Source: Piscinibacter sp. XHJ-5 (GTDB lineage: Bacteria > Pseudomonadota > Gammaproteobacteria > Burkholderiales > Burkholderiaceae_C). From it: 64,000 bases of DNA. Where the stretch lies: assembly GCF_029855045.1 (NCBI RefSeq), contig NZ_CP123228.1:868001-932000 (forward strand). The letters are read 5' to 3'. The translations under genes were made by a program, and so were the position numbers. This document shows positions 1-9,190 of this stretch, one piece after another (the stretch's first letter is position 1; each line of letters begins with the position of its first letter). The notes under the pieces were generated by a model. The model was not told where the DNA came from, did no database searches, and saw nothing but the letters and a program-made list of their open reading frames with translations.

Positions 1-1
1 C

Positions 2-2827
2 CTGCTGCTGTACGGCTGCAAGGTGGCCGAAGGCGAGACGGGACGGTCCTTCGTCGACAGCCTCGCCGCCATCACCGGCGCCGACGTCGCCGCCTCGACC
101 GACTGGACCGGCTCCGCAGCCAAGGGCGGCGACTGGCAACTCGAAGCCAACACCGGCCCGATCGACACCGAGGCGCTTTCCGATGCGGCCTACGCCCACG
201 TCCTCAACACCCTGAATGCGGGCGACATGGTGGTGCTCGGATGGAGCGCGCTCACCGACACCGTCACGATGGCCACGCTGGTCGACATCCCGACCGGCAC
301 CACCATCAAGATCACCGACAAGGGATGGGACGGCGTCAACGGCAACTTCACCGCCCTGTCCACCGGCGACGGCGTCGTCACCTGGACGACCAGCGGCCTG
401 GTCTCCGCTGGAACCGTGCTCGATCTGCACCTCGGCGGCTCGGACGCCCCCACCACGCTGACCGATGTGTCGCACGGCATCGACCTCAGCGCCGACATCG
501 CCGTCAGCACCTACACCGTCACCGACCCGCTGAACCTCGCCGGCGACGGCGTGTTCATCTACCAGGACGCCGACAACAACCCGTTCTTCATCTACGGGTT
601 CAACAATTCCGGCGGCACCGTTGCGGGGGTCAACGACGCGCCGGTCCACAGCGTGCCCGCTTCGCAGAACGTCATCGAGGGCGGATCGCTGGTGTTCAGC
701 AGCGCCAACGGCAATGCGATCGGCGTCGACGACATCGACGCCGCCGGCAGCGCGCTGCAGGTCACCCTCACGGCGGCCAACGGTACGCTGACGCTCGGCA
801 GCACGGCAGGCCTGGTGTTCTCGGCCGGCAGCGGCGCGGGCGACGCCACGATGACCTTCACCGCGAATCGCGCCGACATCAACGCCGCACTGAACGGACT
901 GGTGTTCATTCCGTCGGCGGGCTACGACGGTCCGGCCTCGCTGCAGATCACCACCAGCGATCAGGCAGCGTCCGGCGGGGGTGGCCCCCGGTTCGACACG
1001 GACACGATTGCCATCACCGTCGTGGCGGACAACCCGCGCGCCGTCGGCATCGATTCGAGCAGCGCCGACGGCGTCTACGGCATCGGCGACGTCGTCACGA
1101 TCACGATCCGGTTCGACTCCGCGGTGGACGTGGACACCACCGCCGGCACGCCGACGCTGCTGCTCGAGACCGGCAGCAGCGACCGCGTGGCGACCTATGT
1201 GTCCGGCTCGGGCACCTCGTCGCTGAGCTTCAGGTACGTCGTTCAACCAGGAGACCTGGCGGCCGACCTGGACAGCGCCGGGACGTCCGCGCTGGTGCTC
1301 AACGGTGCGACGGTCCGCGACCACCATGGGCTCGATGCCGTTGTCACGCTGCCCGTGCCCGGCACCACGGGCTCGTTGGGCGCACAGCGGGCCATCGTGG
1401 TCGACGGCGTGCGTCCCACCGCGTCCATCGTCGTGGCCGACGGCGTGCTCGCCGCCGGCGAGACTTCGCCGGTGTCCATCACCTTCAGCGAGGCGGTGAC
1501 GGGCTTCACCGTCGACGACCTGTCGGTGCCGCACGGCAGCCTCGGCAGCCTCGCGTCCAACGATGGAGGCATCACCTGGACGGCGACGCTGACCCCGGCA
1601 CCGGGAGCCACGAACCCGGGCAACGTCATCACGCTCGACGCCGCCGGCGTGTCCGACGCAGCCGGCAACGCGGGAGCGGGCACCATCACCTCCAACGCCT
1701 ACGCGGTCGACACCGCCGGCCCGACGGTCACGTCGGTCTCCGTTCCTGCGGACGGCACGTACTCCGCCGGCGACGCGCTCGACTTCACGGTCCACTTCGA
1801 CGAAATCGTGACCGTCGATGCCGGCGCCGTGCCGCGCCTGGGGATTGCGCTGGACAGCGGCGGCACGGTCTTCGCCGGCTACGTGAGTGGATCGGGGACC
1901 GGTGCGCTGACGTTCCGCTACACCGTCGTCCCGGGTCAGCGCGACGGCGACGGCATCACCGTCGCCACGGCGCTCGATCCGAATGGCGCCACGTTTCACG
2001 ATGCCGTCGGCAACCCGGGAAGCGTGACGCTTCACGCCATCGCTTCGACGACCGGGGTGCGGGTCGACGCCCCGCCGCCGGGCGGCGAACCGCCGCCCAG
2101 CCCACCACCGCCCAGTCCTCCGCCGCCGCCCGGCCCGCCGCCGTCCGAGCCACCGCCGTCCGGCCCACCGCCGTCGGCCCCGCCGCCGCCGCTCGCCACG
2201 CCGCCGGTGGCGCCTCTGCTGTCGCCGCCGCCGTTCGATTCCACCGCGCCTGCGGCCGATCGGGTGCCGATCGTCGCCGTGCCGACCGATCTGCCGGGCG
2301 CGCCTGGCGCGACGTCCCTGCCCGGCCGACCCGACGCGTGGAGCGAGGCACGGCTCGGGGACGTCACGACGCTGCAGGCGATCCCCGACCTGGGACGCTT
2401 CGATGCACAGGCCGGACGCCCGCTGCACATCGCGCTGCCCGGCGCGATTGGCGGGCTCGACCCGGCGTTTGCGCCTGTGCTCGTGGACGTCCGACTCGCT
2501 GACGGTCGCCCGCTGCCGGCCTGGCTGCGCTTCGATCCCATGACCGGCACGCTCGCCGGCGAACCGCCGCGAGGCGTCGCGCAGCGTGTGGTGATCGAGG
2601 TGGTCGCCACCGATGACCAGGGCCGTCGAGCGGTGTCACAGCTCGTCATCGACGTCACGACCGCACCGGTGCAGACGGACGCCGAGCCGCCGCAGCAGAA
2701 GGACGTGCCGGCGGCCGGACGTGCGGGCTTGACCGCGCAATTCGAGCGCCACGGTCCGCACGGCCGCATGGCCGAGCGCGCCGCCTTGGTCGCGCATGCC
2801 CGTTCCCTCGGGCACGGTCCCCGCTGA
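2..2827 (+). CDS. DUF4347-type repetitive surface protein, 5' end outside window
   Basis: The reading frame is already open at the first bases of the window, so the N-terminus is missing and 941 residues are visible. It opens with [14 protein letters not shown] and GADVAAS, the typical end of a DUF4347 domain found near the N-terminus of very large secreted adhesin-like proteins. A cadherin/VCBS-like module follows (about residues 205-335), then Ig-like modules with DAAGNAG-type motifs (about 340-680). Next come a Pro-rich linker of roughly 50 residues (about 685-740), a putative Ig (He_PIG-like) domain (about 795-890) and a charged tail ending [10 protein letters not shown]. No RTX nonapeptides are seen. 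The start of the export-like operon is 47 bases downstream, so this is its likely substrate (inference). A surface or biofilm role is likely; the ligand is unknown. Confidence 0.85.
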   Translation: MLLYGCKVAEGETGRSFVDSLAAITGADVAASTDWTGSAAKGGDWQLEANTGPIDTEALSDAAYAHVLNTLNAGDMVVLGWSALTDTVTMATLVDIPTGTTIKITDKGWDGVNGNFTALSTGDGVVTWTTSGLVSAGTVLDLHLGGSDAPTTLTDVSHGIDLSADIAVSTYTVTDPLNLAGDGVFIYQDADNNPFFIYGFNNSGGTVAGVNDAPVHSVPASQNVIEGGSLVFSSANGNAIGVDDIDAAGSALQVTLTAANGTLTLGSTAGLVFSAGSGAGDATMTFTANRADINAALNGLVFIPSAGYDGPASLQITTSDQAASGGGGPRFDTDTIAITVVADNPRAVGIDSSSADGVYGIGDVVTITIRFDSAVDVDTTAGTPTLLLETGSSDRVATYVSGSGTSSLSFRYVVQPGDLAADLDSAGTSALVLNGATVRDHHGLDAVVTLPVPGTTGSLGAQRAIVVDGVRPTASIVVADGVLAAGETSPVSITFSEAVTGFTVDDLSVPHGSLGSLASNDGGITWTATLTPAPGATNPGNVITLDAAGVSDAAGNAGAGTITSNAYAVDTAGPTVTSVSVPADGTYSAGDALDFTVHFDEIVTVDAGAVPRLGIALDSGGTVFAGYVSGSGTGALTFRYTVVPGQRDGDGITVATALDPNGATFHDAVGNPGSVTLHAIASTTGVRVDAPPPGGEPPPSPPPPSPPPPPGPPPSEPPPSGPPPSAPPPPLATPPVAPLLSPPPFDSTAPAADRVPIVAVPTDLPGAPGATSLPGRPDAWSEARLGDVTTLQAIPDLGRFDAQAGRPLHIALPGAIGGLDPAFAPVLVDVRLADGRPLPAWLRFDPMTGTLAGEPPRGVAQRVVIEVVATDDQGRRAVSQLVIDVTTAPVQTDAEPPQQKDVPAAGRAGLTAQFERHGPHGRMAERAALVAHARSLGHGPR

Positions 2828-2873
2828 CCTGCACCGGCCACGACATGCATCGCCACTTCACGGAGGATTTCTC

Positions 2874-4382
2874 TTGAGTTCCAGTCGCATTTCCGCACGA
2901 CTGCTCTGGGCCGCGCTGGTCGCCGCAGCCCTTGCCGGCTGCGCGGTCCAGCCCCGCGTCCTGACCATCGACGAGCGCCGGGCCGCCATGGCCGCGGATC
3001 GGCAGGCGCTGTTCCGCGAGCAGGAGCCTGTGCGGGGCGCCATCACGCTCGAAGAAGCCATGGCGCGCGCGGTCAAGTACAACCTCGAGCATCGCGTCCG
3101 GCTGATGGAGGAAGCAGTGGCGCAGCGGCAGCTCGACCTGTCGCGGGTCGAACTGCTGCCGCGGCTCACCCTCGCCGCGGGTTATGCGGGGCGCGACACC
3201 GAGCTCGCCGCATCGTCGCGCGACATCACGACCGGTTTGCAGTCGCTCGCGCCTTCGACCGCCACCGATCGGGAGCGTGTCCTGGGCGACCTGGGACTGT
3301 CGTGGAACGTGCTCGATTTCGGCGTGAGCTACTTCCAGGCCCGGCAGCAGGCCGACCGCGCGCTCGCGGCGCAGGAACGCCGCCGCAAGGCACTGCACCT
3401 CGTGATGCAGCAGACGCGCCAGGCCTATTGGCAGGCCGCGGGCGCGCAGCAGCTCGAAGCGCGCATCGAGCCGGTTCTGCAGCAGGCCCGGCAGGCGCTG
3501 GTCGACGCGCGCCAGGCCGAGTCCGAACGCGTGCGCTCGCCGCTCGAGCCGCTGAACTACCAGCGCCAGCTGCTCGACATCATTCGCCAGCTCGAGGCGG
3601 TCCGCGACGAGCTCCAGCTGGCCAAGCCTCGGCTCGCATCGGCGATGAACCTGGAGCCGGGCCTCGCCTTCAGCGTCGTGCCGGCCGACGCGCTGCCGGT
3701 GCCGCGCGTCACGCTGCGCACGGCGCGCATGGAAGAAGTCGCGCTGCTGATCCGACCGGAGCTGGTGGAGTCGCACTACCAGGAACGCATCGGCGTGCTC
3801 GAGACGCGCAAGGCGCTGGCGCGACTGCTGCCCGGCGTGGAGATCAGTCTCGGCGGGCACTACGACAGCAACAGCTACCTCGTCGACAACACCTGGTGGG
3901 ACGCCGGCCTGCGCGTCAGCTGGAACCTGTTGAATGCGCTGAACGCCGGTCGCATCCGCGGCCTGGCGCAAGCCCAGCTCGACCTCGCAAGGCAGCAGCG
4001 CCTGGCCCTCGGCATGGCCGTGCTGACGCAGGTGCACGTCGCGCACCTCGAGTACCTGGCTCGCGTGCGACAGCACGAGATGACCCGCGAGCTGCATGCG
4101 GTGGAGCAACGCATCCTGCAGCACAGCCGCAACGCGGAGCAGGCCAGCGCTCAGGGCAAGCTGGAGCAGATCCGGGCGGCAGCGGCGGCCATGATGTCCG
4201 AGCTGCGGCTGTATCACAGCTATGGCGCGGTACAGGGTGCCTACGCGCAGGTCATCGCCACCCTCGGGCTCGATCCGCTGCCGTCGTCGGTGGACGGACA
4301 CGACATCAAGACGCTCACCGAAGCGGTGCGCGCCTGCGAGCGGGCGTGGACCGAGACGGTCGACCCCGGGGGCAGCTCGTGA
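2874..4382 (+). CDS. TolC-family outer membrane efflux lipoprotein
   Basis: 502 residues. I start at TTG 2874 because GGAGG lies 7 bases upstream and this gives a clean lipoprotein signal ending LAGC (lipidated Cys23). The upstream ATG at 2796 would overlap the adhesin gene and spoil the signal. The body shows the two-fold outer membrane efflux protein pattern: an N-terminal block with TLEEAMARAVKYN, long Gln/Ala/Arg-rich helices that would form the periplasmic barrel, and a second repeat near 265-450 with LLPGVEISLGGHYDSNS and VSWNLLNALNAGR. It probably forms the outer membrane channel for the downstream adaptors. The GTG of the next gene overlaps its stop codon, which suggests translational coupling. 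Family assignment is firm; the substrate is inferred. Confidence 0.88.
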   Translation: MSSSRISARLLWAALVAAALAGCAVQPRVLTIDERRAAMAADRQALFREQEPVRGAITLEEAMARAVKYNLEHRVRLMEEAVAQRQLDLSRVELLPRLTLAAGYAGRDTELAASSRDITTGLQSLAPSTATDRERVLGDLGLSWNVLDFGVSYFQARQQADRALAAQERRRKALHLVMQQTRQAYWQAAGAQQLEARIEPVLQQARQALVDARQAESERVRSPLEPLNYQRQLLDIIRQLEAVRDELQLAKPRLASAMNLEPGLAFSVVPADALPVPRVTLRTARMEEVALLIRPELVESHYQERIGVLETRKALARLLPGVEISLGGHYDSNSYLVDNTWWDAGLRVSWNLLNALNAGRIRGLAQAQLDLARQQRLALGMAVLTQVHVAHLEYLARVRQHEMTRELHAVEQRILQHSRNAEQASAQGKLEQIRAAAAAMMSELRLYHSYGAVQGAYAQVIATLGLDPLPSSVDGHDIKTLTEAVRACERAWTETVDPGGSS

Positions 4383-5131
4383 AGGCGTGGCGCGCCCTCA
4401 CGATCGTGCTCGCCTGCGCGCTGATCGGTGCCCTCGCGCAGATCGCCATGGCGGCCCCGCCTGCCGACCGCGACGACCGCATCCGCGCACAGCTCGGGTC
4501 GCGCCACAGCGTCACGATCTCCAGCGAAATCGCGGCACGCATCGCCGCGCTGCCGCTGCGCGACGGCGATGCGTTCCGCGCCGGGCAGCTGCTCGTGGGC
4601 TTCGACTGCTCGCTGTACCAGTCGCAGCTCGGCAAGGCCGATGCCGGCGTCGACGCGGCACGGGCGCTGGCGCAGTCCAACCAGCGGCTGGCCGAGCTCC
4701 ACTCGGTGGGCCGGCTCGAAGTGGATCAGGCCGCGGCGAGGCTCAAAGAGGCCCAGGCCGACGCCTCGACGGCCCGTGCCATGGCGAGCCGCTGCAGCAT
4801 TGCGGCTCCCTTCGCCGGGCGCGTCGCCAAGCGGCACGCTGCCGAGCATCAATACGTGACGCCCGGCTCCCCGCTGCTCGACATCCTCGACGGCGGTCCG
4901 CTGGAGGTGCGCATGATCGTGCCTTCCAAGTGGCTTGCCTGGCTGAAGCCGGGCGCGGCTTTCGAGGTCGACGTCGAGGAGCTGGGCCGGCGCTTTCCGG
5001 CCAAGGTCCAGCGGGTGGGCGCGCAGATCGAGCCGGTCAGCCAGACCGTGTCGGTGGTGGGCGTGATGACCCAGGACCCGGCGTTGATGTCAGGCATGAG
5101 CGGCTGGGCGGTGGTTCCGCGCCCGCACTGA
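4379..5131 (+). CDS. Periplasmic adaptor subunit (HlyD/RND-type), short
   Basis: 250 residues from a GTG start overlapping the preceding stop codon (GTGA). An N-terminal hydrophobic stretch (residues 5-24) ending AMAAPP looks like a signal peptide or anchor. The barrel-sandwich halves are seen around residues 43-75 (DGDAFRAGQLLVGFDC) and 140-175 (APFAGRVAKRHAAEHQYVTPG). They are separated by a short alpha-helical hairpin with QSNQRLAELHSVGRLEVDQ. The C-terminal beta-barrel (VRMIVPSKWLAWLKPG) resembles RND-type adaptors. It presumably links an inner membrane component with the TolC-like protein encoded just upstream. At 250 residues it is short for the family. The next gene starts 17 bases downstream in the same operon. 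Confidence 0.85.
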   Translation: MKAWRALTIVLACALIGALAQIAMAAPPADRDDRIRAQLGSRHSVTISSEIAARIAALPLRDGDAFRAGQLLVGFDCSLYQSQLGKADAGVDAARALAQSNQRLAELHSVGRLEVDQAAARLKEAQADASTARAMASRCSIAAPFAGRVAKRHAAEHQYVTPGSPLLDILDGGPLEVRMIVPSKWLAWLKPGAAFEVDVEELGRRFPAKVQRVGAQIEPVSQTVSVVGVMTQDPALMSGMSGWAVVPRPH

Positions 5132-5148
5132 ACCGGTTCTCACGCGCC

Positions 5149-6474
5149 ATGGATTCGTCGGTTCAGCCGCTGCTGACGCTTCTGCAGCTGGGACGGCGGG
5201 CACGCTCGGCACGCGAGCTCGCCGAGCTCGGCTTCGTGGCGGTCAATGAAACCGTGGCGCTCGTGCCGTATCGGCAGGCCGCGCTGTGGTCGGCCCTCGG
5301 GCTGCCGCGCGTGCAGGCCGTGTCGGGCGTGCCGCAGCCCGATCCCACGGCGCCGTTCGTCCAGTGGCTCACGGCGCTGTGCCGCCATCTCGCCGACAGC
5401 GCCGCTCCGTCGGGCGAAATCGACACGGCGACGCTGCCTGCACGGCTGCTCGATGCCTGGGACCAATGGCTGCCGCTGCATGCAATGTGGCTGCCGCTGC
5501 AGCGCGATGCAGCGCCCGACGGGGCGCTGCTGCTGGCGCGCGGCGAGCCCTGGAGCGCAGCCGAAATGGCGCTGCTGCGGGAGCTGGCCGACGTGTTCGC
5601 CCATGCGCTTGCCGGCTTCCGGCCGCGCCAGCACGGGATCGACCGGATGCTGGGGTGGTGGCGCAGCGGCAAGTCCCGGCGCCGGCTGTGGCTCGCCGCC
5701 GCCGCGCTTTGCGTCTTTCCGATGCGCATCGATGTGCTCGGGGCCGCCGAAGTCGTTCCCCGTCAGCCGCTGCTGGTGCGCGCGCCGCTGGATGGCGTGG
5801 TCGAGCGTTTCGAGGTCCGGCCGAACCAGCCCGTCAAGGCAGGGCAGGTGCTCTTCAGCCTCGACACCACGGCATTGCGAACGCGCCACGAGGTCGCTCG
5901 CAAGGCCTACGACACCGCACAGGAGGAGTTGCGCCAGTCGGCCCAGGCCGCGGTGACCGACGAGAAGCAGCGTGCCGACATCATGCTCAGGCGCAGCCAG
6001 CTGCAGGAAAAGCAGGTCGAGCTCGACTTCACGGTGGACCAGCTCGACCGTGTTCAGGTCAAGGCCGAGCGCGAAGGCATCGCGGTGTTTGCCGACGTGA
6101 ACGACTGGCTCGGCAAGGCCGTCTCCGTCGGGGAGCGCATCCTGCTGGTGGCCGACCCGACGCAGGTGGAGCTGACAGCGTATCTTCCGGCGGCCGACCA
6201 CATCGAGCTTCAGCCGGGCGACGCCCTGACCCTGTACCCGCAGGGCGAGCCGCTGGCCTCGTTCCAGGCGCGCATCCAGAGTGTCGCCTACCGGGCCGAA
6301 CCCTCGCCGGCGGGACACCTCGCCTATCGCATCAAGGCGGAGTTCCTTGCCGCTCAGCCGCTTCCGCGCCTCGGCCAGGTGGGCACCGCACGCGTGCGCG
6401 GCCCCTGGGCGCCACTGCTGTACGTGGTGCTGCGGCGACCGTTCGCCGCCTTGCGGCAATGGTCGGGACTGTGA
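5149..6474 (+). CDS. HlyD-family adaptor with extra N-terminal cytoplasmic domain
   Basis: 441 residues. The first 170 or so are not HlyD-like: a soluble alpha/beta region with LFARGEPW-like features (ALLLARGEPWSAAEMALLREL), reminiscent of GAF-type folds, although I cannot assign it firmly. A transmembrane helix follows (about 183-197, LWLAAAALCVFPM). Then come the first barrel-sandwich half (LDGVVERFEVRPNQPVKAGQ, about 210-240), a coiled-coil hairpin (about 245-305) and the second half with ISVGERILLV-like sequence (KAVSVGERILLVADP). The C-terminal barrel ends near RVRGPWAPLLYVVLRRP. Topology would place the N-domain in the cytoplasm and the rest in the periplasm. It sits between the small adaptor and the M50 protein and is probably part of the same trans-envelope complex. 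Confidence 0.85.
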   Translation: MDSSVQPLLTLLQLGRRARSARELAELGFVAVNETVALVPYRQAALWSALGLPRVQAVSGVPQPDPTAPFVQWLTALCRHLADSAAPSGEIDTATLPARLLDAWDQWLPLHAMWLPLQRDAAPDGALLLARGEPWSAAEMALLRELADVFAHALAGFRPRQHGIDRMLGWWRSGKSRRRLWLAAAALCVFPMRIDVLGAAEVVPRQPLLVRAPLDGVVERFEVRPNQPVKAGQVLFSLDTTALRTRHEVARKAYDTAQEELRQSAQAAVTDEKQRADIMLRRSQLQEKQVELDFTVDQLDRVQVKAEREGIAVFADVNDWLGKAVSVGERILLVADPTQVELTAYLPAADHIELQPGDALTLYPQGEPLASFQARIQSVAYRAEPSPAGHLAYRIKAEFLAAQPLPRLGQVGTARVRGPWAPLLYVVLRRPFAALRQWSGL

Positions 6475-6496
6475 GCTCCCGGGCCGGGGTTGCCGC

Positions 6497-8623
6497 GTGA
6501 ACGCCGCTGGCGCGCTGCCGCCGCTGCGGCAGGACCTCGGCCTGCATGCCGGGCCCCCGGCGCCGGACGGGTCGCCGACCTGGACCTTGCACGACCCGGC
6601 GGTGAACCGCTTCTACGAGCTGCCCTGGCCGGCGTTCGAGGTGCTCTCGCGCTGGACGCTGGGCAGCGTGGGCCGCATCGTCGACGCGGTGCGGCGCGAG
6701 ACCACGCTGCGCATCGTCGACGCGGACGTGGCGGCATTGCGGCAGATGCTCGCGCACAACCACCTGCTCCAGGCAAGCAGCGCGCAGGACAGCGAGTGCC
6801 TCGCCCGGACGGCGCGTGCGGGGCGGACAGGGTTCGCCCGCTGGATGCTGCGGCACTACCTCTGCCTGCGCGTGCCGCTGGTGCAGCCGATGCCCTGGCT
6901 GCAGCGCCTCGGACCGCACGTCGCCTGGGCGTACCGGCCGGCCTTCTGGTGGCTCACTGCCATGGCAGCGGTACTCGGATGGGTTCTCGTCGTGCGCCGC
7001 TGGGATGACTTCACCGACAGCCTGGCGGCCTGCGCGACCTGGGACAGCGCCGTTGCGATGGCGTTCGCCGTGGCGTTCGCCAAGGTCCTCCACGAGCTGG
7101 GGCATGCCTTCACGGCGCATCGGCATGGCTGCCGCGTGTCGACCATGGGGATCGCATTCGTGGTGCTGTGGCCGGTGCTCTACACCGACACCACCGAAGC
7201 CTGGAAGCTCGCGTCACGGCGGCATCGGTTGGCCATCGGCGCTGGCGGCATGCTCAGCGAGATCGCGCTTGCCGCCTACGCCCTGCTGGCGTGGGCGCTG
7301 CTGCCTGAAACCCCTGCATGGGCGCCGCTGCGTGCCGCGGCGTTCCAGCTTGCCACGACCACCTGGCTGATCGCGCTGACCGTGAACGCCAGCCCCTTCA
7401 TGCGCTTCGACGGCTACTTCCTGCTGTCCGACGCCATCAACATGCCCAACCTGCATGAGCGTGCATTCGCGCTCGCCCGGTGGTGGCTGCGCGAACGACT
7501 GTTCGGCTGGGGCGACGCGCCGCCCGAAATCTTCTCCCGCACACGCGCGCGAGGGCTCGTTGCCTTCGCGTTCGCCACCTGGCTGTATCGGCTGGTGCTG
7601 TTCGTCACCATCGCGTTGATCGTCTATCACGTGTTCTTCAAGGCACTGGGGGTGCTGCTCATGGCCGTGGAGCTGACCTGGTTCGTCGGGCGACCGGCGG
7701 TGAGCGAGATGAAGCGGTGGCACGCGCGCCGCAAATCCCTGCGCTGCAACCGCGCCACCTGCCGACTGGCCGTGTCGACCGCCGCTCTGCTCGCCGCGCT
7801 GCTCTGGCCTTGGCAAACCGCCGTGCGTGTTCCCGCCGTGCTCGGGGCCGCACCGGCGCTGGCGGTGTATGCGCCGCATGCGGGGCAGATGGGCGACACC
7901 TGGCCGAGCGTCGGCCGACGCCTGAGGCAGGGCGATCCGCTGGTGGCCATTCGATCGCCCGCGCTGCAGGCTCGCCTGGACCTGGCGACCTCCCGCGCGC
8001 AACGCCTGCAATGGCAGGTGGCGCAGCAGACGCTGGATGCGAGGCTCATGGAAGCGGGGCCCGCCTTGCGCAAGCGCTGGGAAGCGGCTCGCGAGGAAGC
8101 CGAAGGCCTGCAGCGGGAGACGCAGCGGCTGAACCTCGCCATGCCGTTCGACGGCGTCGTGCTCGAGGTCTCTGAAGACGCCGGCCCCGGACGCTGGGTC
8201 TCGGCAGGCGAGAAGCTGCTGCGCGTGGCCGGGTGGCAGGGCGCCAAGGTCGAGGCGTTTGTCGACGAATCCGAACTGCCGCAGGCGCGCGACGGCGGCG
8301 AGGCGACCTTCATTGCCGACGCGCCCGAGCATTCACCCGTGCAATGCCGCCGCACGGTGGTCGACGCCGTACCGCTGAGCGAGCTCGACCAGGTGGCGGT
8401 GGCAAGCATGTACGGCGGCCGCATCCCGGCGCGACAGCGTGCCGACGGACGCATCGTGCCGCTTCGGCCCACCTTTCGGGTACGGCTCGAGGGCTGCGAC
8501 CTGCAGGCGGCGCCGGCCTGCGAAGTCCTGGGTGTCGCATTGCTGCACGGAGAGCGCCGTTCGCTTGCGATGCGGGCGTTCCGGTGGGCCGCCGCGTGGT
8601 GGCATCGCGAGGCGGCGTTCTAG
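6497..8623 (+). CDS. Membrane M50 zinc metalloprotease fused to HlyD-like domain, PqqD-like N-terminus
   Basis: 708 residues from a GTG start 22 bases after the adaptor gene. The first 95 residues (DPAVNRFYELPWPAFEVLS ... HNHLLQ) resemble the PqqD-like domain often present in 'putative peptide zinc metalloproteases'. A multi-spanning membrane domain carries HELGH at residues 199-203 and a second M50 motif, NASPFMRFDG, with Asp305. These are the three expected zinc ligands of site-2-protease-type enzymes, so catalysis is plausible. From about residue 455 the chain is periplasmic-adaptor-like: a biotinyl-lipoyl-like half (APHAGQMGDTW...RQGDPLVAI), a short helical hairpin and a second half (MPFDGVVLEVSEDAGPGRWV). 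It is the only polytopic protein in the operon and takes the position an exporter would hold. Its true role (transport, cleavage or assembly) is unknown. Confidence 0.85.
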   Translation: MNAAGALPPLRQDLGLHAGPPAPDGSPTWTLHDPAVNRFYELPWPAFEVLSRWTLGSVGRIVDAVRRETTLRIVDADVAALRQMLAHNHLLQASSAQDSECLARTARAGRTGFARWMLRHYLCLRVPLVQPMPWLQRLGPHVAWAYRPAFWWLTAMAAVLGWVLVVRRWDDFTDSLAACATWDSAVAMAFAVAFAKVLHELGHAFTAHRHGCRVSTMGIAFVVLWPVLYTDTTEAWKLASRRHRLAIGAGGMLSEIALAAYALLAWALLPETPAWAPLRAAAFQLATTTWLIALTVNASPFMRFDGYFLLSDAINMPNLHERAFALARWWLRERLFGWGDAPPEIFSRTRARGLVAFAFATWLYRLVLFVTIALIVYHVFFKALGVLLMAVELTWFVGRPAVSEMKRWHARRKSLRCNRATCRLAVSTAALLAALLWPWQTAVRVPAVLGAAPALAVYAPHAGQMGDTWPSVGRRLRQGDPLVAIRSPALQARLDLATSRAQRLQWQVAQQTLDARLMEAGPALRKRWEAAREEAEGLQRETQRLNLAMPFDGVVLEVSEDAGPGRWVSAGEKLLRVAGWQGAKVEAFVDESELPQARDGGEATFIADAPEHSPVQCRRTVVDAVPLSELDQVAVASMYGGRIPARQRADGRIVPLRPTFRVRLEGCDLQAAPACEVLGVALLHGERRSLAMRAFRWAAAWWHREAAF

Positions 8624-8721
8624 GGTCGTGGCGCGCCGCGCCGTGGCTCACCCCCAATGGCAGCGCAGTCAATGACATGCGAGTAGAAGGGGCGCTCCAA
8701 TCCCCGACAAAGGAGTGCGTC

Positions 8722-9159
8722 ATGAACGAGAAGAGAGCCAGCGTGCACTGGGAAGGCGCAGGCAAGAAGGGACAGGGCCGCATCAGCACCGAAACCGGCG
8801 TGCTGAAGGAAGCGCCCTACGGTTTCGCCACGCGGTTCGAGGACGACAAGCGCGGCACCAATCCGGAGGAACTGGTCGGCGCCGCCCACGCGGCGTGCTT
8901 CGCGATGGCGTTCTCCTTCGCGTGCGACAAGGCCGGGTTTGCCACGCGCACGGTGGACACCAAGGCCAGCGTGCGGCTGGTGGCGCAGGGCGACGGTTTC
9001 GCGATCGACCGCATCGCGCTGTCGCTCGAGGCCAGCATCCCGGACATCGACGAGGCGAAGTTCCAGGAGCTGGCGCAGGCCGCGAAGGCCGGCTGTCCGC
9101 TGTCGAAGGCGCTGGCCAGCGTGCCGGAGATCACGCTGGTCGCGACGCTGAAGCCGTGA
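8722..9159 (+). CDS. osmC: OsmC-type organic hydroperoxide reductase
   Basis: 145 residues. ATG 8722 follows AAAGGAG with good spacing. The two redox Cys residues of the OsmC/Ohr family are present: Cys59 in AAHAACFAM and Cys125 in KAGCPLSKAL, the same positions as in E. coli OsmC. The family reduces organic and fatty-acid hydroperoxides in the cytoplasm through a Cys-thiolate mechanism. The alternative name Ohr is less likely, because the OsmC subgroup starts with K.A.V.W.G...G.G.IST and the IST-containing start is seen here (GRISTETGVL). It appears to be a single gene, followed 31 bases later by an RNA methylase gene. No OhrR-type regulator is adjacent. Confidence 0.92.
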   Translation: MNEKRASVHWEGAGKKGQGRISTETGVLKEAPYGFATRFEDDKRGTNPEELVGAAHAACFAMAFSFACDKAGFATRTVDTKASVRLVAQGDGFAIDRIALSLEASIPDIDEAKFQELAQAAKAGCPLSKALASVPEITLVATLKP

Positions 9160-9190
9160 GGCCGGAGGCGGGCGTACCATCCCGCCTCCC

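Noticed and set aside
2070..2235. Pro-codon-rich tandem sequence as a microsatellite or CRISPR-like array
   Set aside because: It is an in-frame Pro-rich linker ([12 protein letters not shown]) inside the surface protein; units are irregular and there are no spacers.
2..2827. Classic RTX type I secretion substrate
   Set aside because: No GGxGxDxUx repeats could be found in the visible part of the protein, and no ABC exporter is present in the window.
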